Positions 1-4,849 of a stretch of DNA of 7,994 nucleotides are shown here, piece by piece. The stretch lies in NCBI GenBank assembly GCA_028715315.1, contig JAQUSA010000039.1, positions 1-7,994 on the forward strand. Direction: 5' to 3'. How positions within the stretch are numbered: position 1 is the first letter of the stretch; each line of letters opens with the position of its first letter. Below the pieces are notes generated by a model. That model saw only the letters and a list, made by a program, of their open reading frames with translations, was not told where the DNA came from and made no database searches. Position numbers and translations under genes: made by a program. Source of the DNA: Candidatus Omnitrophota bacterium. Its GTDB lineage: Bacteria > Omnitrophota > Gorgyraeia > Pluralincolimonadales > Pluralincolimonadaceae.

Positions 1-996
1 GTCGAACAGCTTATCTGGGATTTCGGCAAGACACTCAACCGGATCAAGCTCGCGAAGGAGAACCTGACGTCGGCGCAATGCGCCTTCCTGGAGGCGCAGG
101 AGAACACGGCATTGCAGGCGAAGACGGCCTATTATGATGTCTTGAAGGCGCAGCTGATGCTTGAAGTTGCCAAAGAGGACCTCAGGCAGTCCCGTGTCCA
201 TCTCGACAGGGCCGAAGGTTTTTTTGAAGTCGGCTACAGGCAGAAGTACGATGTGACGAAGGCCGAAGTCGCCGTATCCAACGCGCAGCTCAGCTTCGTC
301 ACGGCCGAAAAGGATTACAAGCTTGCGAAAGCAGCCCTGAACAATATAATGGGCAACAAGGACAGCGGGGATTTTGCCGTCGAAGAAGCCCCCGGCATGG
401 AATTTACCGATGTTGACGCAGGCCGGTCGCTTAAGACCGCGATGGAGAACCGCGTAGAGCTCCTGAGGTTGCAGTCGCAGGCGCGCGCCGCGCAGGCCGA
501 TCTCGATGTTAAGAAAAAGGGCAACTGGCCGACCGTCTCCGCCGGGGGCGCGCACCAGGTCAGCGATACCGACACGGACGGCGTCGGCAACGTAAAGAGC
601 TGGAATGCCGGTGTCTCCGTGAATTTCCCCTGGTTCGACGGCTTCAAGACAAAATCCGAGATAGAGGCCGCGCAGGCGAGCCTTAAGATGGCGCAGTATG
701 CGATAGAGGACCAGGCCCTCGGTATAACCCTGCAGGTCCAGGATGCCATATTAAGTTTAAGGGAAGCTAAAGAGAGATTTGACGTAAGCGAAAAACTGCT
801 GCAGCAATCCACCGAAAACCTTGAGATAGCTAATGCGCGGTATGAGGAAGGCCTCGGCTCCATAATAGAAGTGACCGACGCCGAAACGCAGCTTGTCTCC
901 GCCAGGCAAAGCCGCGCGTCGGCGATCTCCGGCTACCTCTCATCCCGCGCGAAGTACGAGAAGTCCGTCGGCATCATCTCCCAGTCGATCAAATAA
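1..996 (+). CDS. TolC/OEP-family outer membrane efflux protein, 5'-truncated by window edge
   Basis: The reading frame is open from base 1, so 331 residues of a protein that is usually 420-480 aa are visible; the signal peptide and first part lie upstream. Members of this family form the trimeric outer membrane and periplasmic channel of type I secretion or RND/ABC efflux systems. Two OEP repeats can be seen. The first has the helix entry 'WDFGKTLNRIKLAKENL' followed by long Ala/Glu/Lys/Gln-rich amphipathic helices. The second begins near 'NRVELLRLQSQARAAQADL', continues through the beta-strand pair 'WNAGVSVNFPWFDG', and ends in the long helix with 'NLEIANARYEEGLGSIIEV', a typical OEP signature. 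An internal TTG at 112 is not the real start, because homology-like sequence continues upstream of it. The following genes are not efflux components, so any membrane-fusion or pump partner would be upstream. Family assignment is firm; the substrate is unknown. Confidence 0.93.
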   Translation, partial: VEQLIWDFGKTLNRIKLAKENLTSAQCAFLEAQENTALQAKTAYYDVLKAQLMLEVAKEDLRQSRVHLDRAEGFFEVGYRQKYDVTKAEVAVSNAQLSFVTAEKDYKLAKAALNNIMGNKDSGDFAVEEAPGMEFTDVDAGRSLKTAMENRVELLRLQSQARAAQADLDVKKKGNWPTVSAGGAHQVSDTDTDGVGNVKSWNAGVSVNFPWFDGFKTKSEIEAAQASLKMAQYAIEDQALGITLQVQDAILSLREAKERFDVSEKLLQQSTENLEIANARYEEGLGSIIEVTDAETQLVSARQSRASAISGYLSSRAKYEKSVGIISQSIK

Positions 997-1006
997 ATAC
1001 TTTAAA

Positions 1007-1141
1007 ATGGGCATTTTGGGCATTATAATGGTTATAATAACGATAGCGGTATGCGGCTTCCAGGCTGACCTCACCAAAACCAAGGAGACCGATCCCGGAT
1101 TTCTTGGAGAACTTCATAAGGTATCAGGAAAAGAAAAATGA
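1007..1141 (+). CDS. Small hydrophobic peptide, 44 aa, unknown function
   Basis: The reading frame begins with ATG 10 nt after the TolC-like stop and ends in TGA overlapping the ATG of the next gene (ATGA at 1138-1141), the arrangement of translationally coupled genes. Residues 2-18 form one hydrophobic segment (GILGIIMVIITIAVCGF), followed by a hydrophilic Lys/Glu/Asp-rich tail. A Cys at residue 16 sits roughly where a lipobox Cys would be, but the preceding residues (A-V) are not a standard lipobox and there is no N-terminal positive charge. It could be a single-pass membrane peptide or an atypical lipoprotein. No good Shine-Dalgarno sequence precedes the ATG, which lowers confidence. A longer in-frame extension back to 893 overlaps the TolC-like gene and is Arg/Ser/Pro-rich shadow sequence, so I exclude it. 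I do not recognise a family. Confidence 0.55.
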   Translation: MGILGIIMVIITIAVCGFQADLTKTKETDPGFLGELHKVSGKEK

Positions 1142-1485
1142 ACAAAAAAGAAATTATCGATAAATACAAGCAGACTGTCCAGCCTTTGGGTGTCTACCAG
1201 ATAAAGAACATCAAAAACGGCAAGATATATATCGGGAGCGCAAAGGACCTGCGGGGAAGGATAAACAGATACAGGTTCCAGCTGGAAAATGGCTCCCATT
1301 CGAACGAAGGGATGCAAAAGGATTATAACGAGATCGGCGCGGAAGGTTTTTCTTTTGTGGTTTTAGACAACTTAAAGCCAAAAGAAGACCCGAATTATGA
1401 TTACACCGAAGACTTAAAAGTGCTCGAGGAAATATGGCTGGATAAGCTCCAGCCATACGGCGAAAAGGGGTATAATACAAAATGA
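1138..1485 (+). CDS. Stand-alone GIY-YIG domain protein (putative nuclease)
   Basis: This 115-aa protein is essentially one GIY-YIG domain. The two signature strands are GVY (residues 18-20) and YIG (31-33), separated by a KNG turn. An Arg-containing helix follows (R39 and R41; one would be the catalytic Arg). A Glu in 'LEEIW' (E97/E98) fits the metal-binding Glu, and the C-terminal 'LQPYGEKGYN' provides the conserved Asn (N113). GIY-YIG domains cut DNA using one divalent metal; they occur in homing endonucleases, UvrC and many small uncharacterised proteins like this one. No DNA-binding accessory domain is present. The start overlaps the upstream stop, and an AGGAA purine stretch lies 7 nt before it. 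The last bases overlap the start of the next gene (ATGA at 1482-1485). The setting is a housekeeping-type operon rather than an intron or mobile element. The domain call is strong; the biological role is unknown. Confidence 0.88.
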   Translation: MNKKEIIDKYKQTVQPLGVYQIKNIKNGKIYIGSAKDLRGRINRYRFQLENGSHSNEGMQKDYNEIGAEGFSFVVLDNLKPKEDPNYDYTEDLKVLEEIWLDKLQPYGEKGYNTK

Positions 1486-1940
1486 AAATAAAGGTTACAG
1501 CCGCTTTAATGATGACGGCGGTGTTCGTCGCCGGCGTCGCCGCCGAGGGCCTGGTCTCCGTCCCTAAACTCGTATACAGGCCGGTTGCCGCGATAAGGGC
1601 GGCGCTGCCGGAGGGCTGGTCCATCAAGGAAGTGGCGGATAATGCCAGCCCGATGTATTGCGCGGAAGGCAGCGGCAGCGCGGTATTCATCGCGTCTCCG
1701 CGCCAGGCATCCGGGGAGGCGCAGCTCGATTATGAAGCCGCGGTATATATAATGCCGCCGGATTACAATGACGGCGGAGTAAAGGCGGAGGGCATGGAGG
1801 GAAGCGTGCAGCCCGCGCAATTGATCGCAGTCACGGAAAATGAGAAGGTATATCTCTGGGCCGCGCCGGATACCGCGGCTGCCGGCTGGGAAACGATAAA
1901 AGATGACATCCTTAAAGCTATAATATATACTGACGAGTGA
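1482..1940 (+). CDS. Exported protein of unknown function, 152 aa
   Basis: The N-terminus is a classical Sec signal peptide: a Lys-containing start (MKIK), a hydrophobic core to about residue 18, and a likely cleavage after VAA (residues 19-21). The mature part of about 131 aa is mixed alpha/beta. It starts with 'ALPEGWSIKEV', a phrase resembling small exported domains that describe themselves only by an 'LP-x-GW' opening, and contains a single Cys (residue 60), so no internal disulfide is possible. No lipobox, catalytic motif or membrane anchor is visible, so it is probably periplasmic. The ATG overlaps the GIY-YIG stop by four bases (ATGA), with an AAGGGG purine run 11 nt upstream. I do not recognise a family, and the neighbouring genes give no firm clue. 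Confidence 0.8.
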   Translation: MKIKVTAALMMTAVFVAGVAAEGLVSVPKLVYRPVAAIRAALPEGWSIKEVADNASPMYCAEGSGSAVFIASPRQASGEAQLDYEAAVYIMPPDYNDGGVKAEGMEGSVQPAQLIAVTENEKVYLWAAPDTAAAGWETIKDDILKAIIYTDE

Positions 1941-1943
1941 AAA

Positions 1944-2492
1944 GTGGTAGCCAATAGGCCGAAGTTACTTTTACATGTTTGTTGCGCGCCGTGCTGCACC
2001 TACCCGGTAAAGCTCCTTCGGGATGAGTTCGATGTCGAGATGTTCTTCTATAACCCGAACATCCATCCCGAAGAGGAATACAGGGCGCGGCTCGAAGAAG
2101 CCAGGAAGTATGCCGAAAAGATCGGCGTAGAGTTCCACGAGTACGGCTACGATCCCGACGCCTGGTTCCGCGCGACGAGCGGGCTGAAGGATGAGCCCGA
2201 GGGCGGCGACCGCTGCGAGGTATGCTACAGGATGCGGCTCGGAAAGACGGCCCGGTTCGCCGTGACGAACGGATTCGATTATTTCACGACGACACTTTCC
2301 ATCAGCCCGCACAAGGATGCCGCGATGATAAACGGCCTGGGCGCGGTCATAGCGGATATGTTCGGGCTGAAGTTCTATACGGCGGATTTCAAACAGGACG
2401 GCGGGTTCAAGAGGTCGGTCGATATGTCGAAAGAGGCGGGTCTTTACCGCCAGAACTACTGCGGTTGCGTTTACAGCAAAAAGGAGAAATGA
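1944..2492 (+). CDS. queH: Epoxyqueuosine reductase QueH
   Basis: QueH (formerly DUF208) catalyses the last step of queuosine synthesis, reducing epoxyqueuosine to queuosine in tRNA anticodon position 34; it is the non-homologous alternative to cobalamin-dependent QueG. The 182-aa length is normal. Diagnostic motifs are all present: 'HVCCAPCCTYP' (residues 11-21), 'GGDRCEVCYRMRL' (87-99) giving a Cys pair at 91 and 94, 'TTLSISPHKD' (116-125), and the C-terminal 'YRQNYCGCVYS' with Cys 173 and 175. In characterised QueH, conserved cysteines from these motifs bind an Fe-S cluster and an extra iron. The start is GTG, 3 nt after the preceding stop, with only a weak GAGTGA-like ribosome site, so translation probably relies on coupling. 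No other queuosine genes are in the window. A nearby Nfu-type gene could help mature its cluster. Confidence 0.96.
   Translation: MVANRPKLLLHVCCAPCCTYPVKLLRDEFDVEMFFYNPNIHPEEEYRARLEEARKYAEKIGVEFHEYGYDPDAWFRATSGLKDEPEGGDRCEVCYRMRLGKTARFAVTNGFDYFTTTLSISPHKDAAMINGLGAVIADMFGLKFYTADFKQDGGFKRSVDMSKEAGLYRQNYCGCVYSKKEK
2481..2486 (+). promoter_or_regulatory. Shine-Dalgarno site that decides the start of the 52-aa peptide
   Basis: AAGGAG lies inside the last codons of queH. It is 2 nt from an ATG at 2489 and 5 nt from a second ATG at 2492. The second spacing is the workable one, which favours initiation at 2492 through a TGATG stop/start overlap. Confidence 0.6.
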
Positions 2493-2650
2493 TGTTCGAT
2501 CTGAATAAATTGGGGGACCTCTCGAAGATAGCGGGAGAGGCGAAGGTCATGCAGGAGAAGCAGGAGAGGGTCCAGCGCGAACAGATAGACCTGCTCAAGA
2601 AGATATCGGGGCAGCTCGACAGGGTCATATCGCTGCTGGAAAATAGGTAG
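2492..2650 (+). CDS. Small helical (coiled-coil-like) peptide, 52 aa
   Basis: This small gene starts in a TGATG overlap with the queH stop and ends 1 nt before the next gene, so it sits exactly in an operon gap and is very probably translated. An alternative ATG one codon upstream (2489) would add a single Met. The product opens with 'MFDLNKLGDLSKI' and then is almost entirely charged amphipathic helix, with Ile/Leu/Val spaced in heptad fashion through 'QIDLLKKISGQLDRVISLL'. The opening resembles the N-terminal helix of YbaB/EbfC nucleoid-associated proteins, but the beta part of that family is missing, so this is at most a partial resemblance. It could be a small oligomerisation or adaptor peptide. 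No signal peptide or membrane segment is present. Function unknown. Confidence 0.7.
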   Translation: MFDLNKLGDLSKIAGEAKVMQEKQERVQREQIDLLKKISGQLDRVISLLENR

Positions 2651-2651
2651 C

Positions 2652-2966
2652 ATGAAAAAATGCCCGTATTGCGCCGAAGAGATACAGGAAGACGCGATAA
2701 AGTGCAAACATTGCGGCGAGTTCCTTAATAAGGAACAGCGCAAATGGTATTTCAAGACCTACGCGTTCGTGATAACTTTCCTGTGCATAGGGCCCCTCGC
2801 GCTGCCGATGGTCTGGTTCAACCCGAATTACAGCAGGACGAAGAAGATAAACATCACGCTGATTGCGCTGGCGGCCACGGCCCTGATAGGAATAGTATTC
2901 GCGAAATCGCTCGAAGTCGTAACCGGTTATTATAAACAGTTAGAGGACTTGTTCCCTAAAAGGTAA
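2652..2966 (+). CDS. Zinc-ribbon membrane protein, 104 aa
   Basis: The N-terminus is a compact double-CxxC zinc ribbon: CPYC at residues 4-7 and CKHC at 18-21, with the usual 'AEEIQEDAIKCKHCGEFL' layout of the small zinc-ribbon family. After a basic linker come two hydrophobic segments, about residues 36-56 and 66-84, joined by a short positively charged loop (SRTKK). By the positive-inside rule this predicts a hairpin with loop, N-terminal ribbon and C-terminal tail in the cytoplasm. Similar proteins are widespread and mostly uncharacterised; the ribbon may bind protein or nucleic acid at the membrane face. The gene starts 1 nt after the preceding stop and ends 13 nt before the Nfu-type gene. 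Specific function is not known. Confidence 0.85.
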   Translation: MKKCPYCAEEIQEDAIKCKHCGEFLNKEQRKWYFKTYAFVITFLCIGPLALPMVWFNPNYSRTKKINITLIALAATALIGIVFAKSLEVVTGYYKQLEDLFPKR

Positions 2967-2979
2967 AGGAGGCAATAAA

Positions 2980-3216
2980 ATGGCGGACACGCAAGACCTT
3001 AAATCGAAAGTGAAGGAAGCGCTTGAAAAGATACGCCCGATGCTGCAGGCGGACGGGGGCGATATCGAGCTTGTGGATGTAGTAGGAAAGGTGGCCAAAG
3101 TAAAGCTTAAGGGCGCTTGCGGATGCTGCCCGATGTCGCAGATGACTCTTCAGATGGGCGTGCAGCGTGCGGTAAAGGAGGCGGTCCCCGAAATAGAAAG
3201 CGTCGAGGCCGTATAA
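2980..3216 (+). CDS. NifU C-terminal-domain (Nfu-type) Fe-S cluster carrier
   Basis: This 78-aa protein is a complete single Nfu domain. The helix 'VKEALEKIRPMLQADGGDIEL' leads into the beta strands, followed by the cluster-binding loop 'GACGCCPMS' (residues 45-53) and the terminal helix with 'GVQRAVKEAVPEIESVEAV'. Cys 47 and Cys 50 form the CxxC that bridges a [4Fe-4S] cluster between two monomers and hands it to target apoproteins. An extra Cys 49 inside the motif is less usual, since a small residue is more common there. There is no N-terminal IscU-like or degenerate A-type domain as in full NifU or E. coli NfuA. The start is supported by a strong AAAGGAGG at 2965-2972, 7 nt before the ATG. 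Possible clients include the Fe-S enzyme QueH encoded upstream. Confidence 0.95.
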   Translation: MADTQDLKSKVKEALEKIRPMLQADGGDIELVDVVGKVAKVKLKGACGCCPMSQMTLQMGVQRAVKEAVPEIESVEAV

Positions 3217-3230
3217 ATAAGGATATCGCC

Positions 3231-4235
3231 ATGAAGCAGGTCACCGTATTCGGGCTGGAGGATTGGGAGAAGGATTATCTCTCCCCGTTGCTTAAGATAC
3301 CTTCCGAGGTGTTCTTCTGCCGAAAAGGCCTGAGCGTAGAAACGGCGTCCAGGTTCAAGGACAGCGAGGTGATCTCCGTATTTATAGGCGACAAGGTCAC
3401 GCCGGAGATATTAAAGCTCCTGCCGGCCCTCAAGTTCATAGCGACGCGGTCCACGGGTTTCGACCATATAGACCTGAAGGCCTGCGCGGAGAAGGGGATA
3501 CGGGTCTCGAATGTCCCGGCTTACGGGGAAGCCACTGTCGCCGAGCACACCTTCGCGCTGATATTGTCGCTCTCGAGGAATATCCATAAGGCGTACGTGC
3601 GCACCACAAAGGGTGATTTCAATCTCGAAGGCCTCATGGGTTTCGACCTTAAGGGCAAGACCCTCGGCGTCATCGGCGCCGGCCATATAGGACTGCATGT
3701 GGTCAAGATGGCCAGGGGTTTCGGCATGGACGTCCTTGTCTTTGATACGAGGAAGGATTCGTTCCTCGAGGAGATAATGATGTTCAAATACGCCCCTCTC
3801 GACGATCTCCTCAGGAATTCCGATGTCATTACGCTCCATGTCCCATACAACGAGAAGACCCGCCATCTCATAAATATGGATAACATCAAGAATTTGAAGA
3901 AGGGGGCCCTACTGATAAATACCGCCAGGGGAGGCCTCATTGAGCCCGACGCGCTTACGTGGGCCCTCGACCAGGGGATAGTCGGCGGCGCGGGACTGGA
4001 TGTCCTGGAAGGCGAAGAGTTCATCAGGGAAGAGCGTGAGCTCTTGTCCAAGGATTTCCCTGCGGAGACGATGAGGACCCTGCTGCGAAACCACATACTG
4101 ATGAAGAGGGACAACGTCGTCATAACCCCCCATATAGCCTTTAATTCGCGCGAAGCGGTCCACCGGATACTCGAGACGACGGCCGGGAACATTATAGGCT
4201 TCCTCGATGGCAAGCCACGCAATATAATCCCTTAG
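3231..4235 (+). CDS. D-isomer-specific 2-hydroxyacid dehydrogenase (D-lactate dehydrogenase-like)
   Basis: The 334-aa product has the complete two-domain layout of NAD-dependent D-2-hydroxyacid dehydrogenases, which interconvert a 2-oxoacid and a D-2-hydroxyacid. The nucleotide-binding motif is GAGHIG (149-154), with Asp 172 at the end of the next strand indicating NAD over NADP. The catalytic set is Arg 233 (in 'NTARGGLIE'), Glu 262 (in 'GLDVLEGEE') and His 301 (in 'TPHIAFNSREA'). The N-terminal part carries 'STGFDHIDLKACAEKGIRV' and 'VPAYGEATVAEHTFALIL', which fit the D-lactate/hydroxyacid dehydrogenase branch. There is no C-terminal ACT domain, arguing against SerA-type phosphoglycerate dehydrogenase. 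The ATG at 3231 is preceded by AAGGA with 7 nt spacing; a longer frame from 3117 overlaps the Nfu gene and is not used. It is the last gene of the operon. The exact substrate cannot be read from sequence. Confidence 0.93.
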   Translation: MKQVTVFGLEDWEKDYLSPLLKIPSEVFFCRKGLSVETASRFKDSEVISVFIGDKVTPEILKLLPALKFIATRSTGFDHIDLKACAEKGIRVSNVPAYGEATVAEHTFALILSLSRNIHKAYVRTTKGDFNLEGLMGFDLKGKTLGVIGAGHIGLHVVKMARGFGMDVLVFDTRKDSFLEEIMMFKYAPLDDLLRNSDVITLHVPYNEKTRHLINMDNIKNLKKGALLINTARGGLIEPDALTWALDQGIVGGAGLDVLEGEEFIREERELLSKDFPAETMRTLLRNHILMKRDNVVITPHIAFNSREAVHRILETTAGNIIGFLDGKPRNIIP

Positions 4236-4251
4236 GCGCGGGGAATTGTGC

Positions 4252-4280
4252 TTGACAAAGCGATGGGTGTTTAGTATACT
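4252..4280 (+). promoter_or_regulatory. Sigma70-type promoter of the TIGR04073-like gene
   Basis: A perfect -35 TTGACA (4252-4257) is separated by exactly 17 nt from a -10 TATACT (4275-4280, one mismatch to TATAAT). Transcription should begin near 4287, giving a leader of about 19 nt with a G-rich ribosome site at 4294-4298, 7 nt before the ATG. It lies in the 70-nt gap after the dehydrogenase gene. This is a strong promoter by consensus. Confidence 0.88.
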
Positions 4281-4305
4281 TGCTTGAAAGAAAGGGGGAA
4301 CACCT

Positions 4306-4641
4306 ATGAAGAGCAGATTACTTGCGACAACGATTTTGGTATTGGTAGTGGTCGGTCTTTTGACCGTCGGCGCGCCTACATACGCGCAGGATGCCTGGAA
4401 GAAATTGGGCCGCGGCGTGGTAAATACCTTCACCGGATGGCTTGAGATCCCGAAAGGCATAGTTGATGAGAGCAAGGCCAATAACGTATTCACCGGCCTT
4501 ACAGTCGGAACCATCAAGGGTTTGGGCTTAGGTCTTGTACGTACCGGCGCGGGCATTTACGAAGCTATAACATTCCCGTTCCCGATACCCGAAGGTTACG
4601 AGCCGATAGTAAAGCCTGAATTCGTGTATTCCGCTGAATAA
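4306..4641 (+). CDS. Exosortase-system-associated protein, TIGR04073-like
   Basis: This 111-aa protein has an N-terminal signal peptide (MKSR start, hydrophobic residues to about 22, likely cleavage after TYA at residue 27). The mature part carries the features I associate with TIGR04073: 'WKKLGRGVVNTFTGWLEIPKG', then a Gly-rich hydrophobic stretch 'GLTVGTIKGLGLGLVRTGAG', then 'YEAITFPFPIPEGYEPIV' and a C-terminal Pro-Glu. That family is defined by co-occurrence with exosortase/PEP-CTERM sorting systems; its molecular role is unknown. No exosortase or PEP-CTERM protein is in this window. The gene is monocistronic, with its own near-consensus promoter and a strong terminator, suggesting high expression of an abundant small envelope protein. 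The Gly-rich middle could associate with the membrane. The family call is from memory of the motif pattern. Confidence 0.85.
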   Translation: MKSRLLATTILVLVVVGLLTVGAPTYAQDAWKKLGRGVVNTFTGWLEIPKGIVDESKANNVFTGLTVGTIKGLGLGLVRTGAGIYEAITFPFPIPEGYEPIVKPEFVYSAE

Positions 4642-4673
4642 GTAATATCTTGTAGTTGGAAGCGATAATATTG

Positions 4674-4701
4674 CGGGGCCTTGAAAAAAGGCCCCGTTTT
4701 T
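4674..4701 (+). terminator. Rho-independent terminator after the TIGR04073-like gene
   Basis: A perfect 9-bp stem (CGGGGCCTT at 4674-4682 with AAGGCCCCG at 4688-4696) closes a 5-nt loop and is followed at once by five T (4697-4701). It begins 32 nt after the stop codon. It would also catch read-through from the upstream operon, for which no other terminator is visible. Confidence 0.95.
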
Positions 4702-4708
4702 GTTGTAT

Positions 4709-4765
4709 TTGACATTCGACACGTGAAAAATTACTCTTGACAAACATAAATACATGTGGCATCAT
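4709..4765 (+). promoter_or_regulatory. Probable promoter region of the large multi-module gene, with tandem TTGACA boxes
   Basis: Two perfect TTGACA hexamers occur at 4709-4714 and 4737-4742, 28 nt apart. The second has CATCAT (4760-4765, 4 of 6 matches to TATAAT) at 17 nt spacing, in an AT-rich stretch. The first has only a poor -10 candidate (TACTCT near 4732). Use of the second would start transcripts near 4772, leaving an AT-rich leader of about 78 nt before the GTG at 4850. The -10 boxes are weak, so activity may need help. Confidence 0.5.
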
Positions 4766-4839
4766 ATAAACAACCTACTTATTAACAACACCTTATATAC
4801 CTATTTTAGAAAGTCCCCTGTTACTAAGCTCTATTACGG

Positions 4840-4847
4840 TAAGGGAG
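4840..4847 (+). promoter_or_regulatory. Shine-Dalgarno site that decides the start of the large gene
   Basis: TAAGGGAG lies just before GTG at 4850 and TTG at 4853. It places the start directly ahead of a signal peptide, and disfavours the upstream in-frame ATG at 4754, which has no ribosome site and precedes the predicted transcription start. Confidence 0.65.
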
Positions 4848-4849
4848 AA

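Noticed and set aside
1471..1476. TATAAT as a promoter before the exported 152-aa gene
   Set aside because: No -35-like hexamer lies at 16-18 nt upstream, and it sits in the last codons of a coupled upstream gene.
1919..1924. TATAAT as an internal promoter for queH
   Set aside because: No acceptable -35 box at the right spacing; it is within coding sequence that naturally encodes Ala-Ile-Ile-Tyr. Weak internal activity cannot be excluded.
2222..2488. Long upstream extension of the 52-aa peptide
   Set aside because: It runs out of frame across well-supported queH coding sequence and has Arg/Gly-rich shadow composition.
1007..3216. A phage-defence or mobile island built on the GIY-YIG protein
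   Set aside because: No integrase, transposase, repeats or defence partner is visible; neighbours are queH, an Nfu carrier and a metabolic dehydrogenase.
3117..3230. N-terminal extension of the dehydrogenase upstream of 3231
   Set aside because: It overlaps the Nfu coding sequence out of frame, and the ATG at 3231 has a properly spaced ribosome site and matches the family's usual N-terminus.
3521..4556. Long antisense open frames (233 and 215 aa) opposite the dehydrogenase and the TIGR04073-like gene
   Set aside because: They mirror strongly coding + strand genes, have Ser/Arg/Pro-rich compositions typical of shadow frames, and show no recognisable domain.
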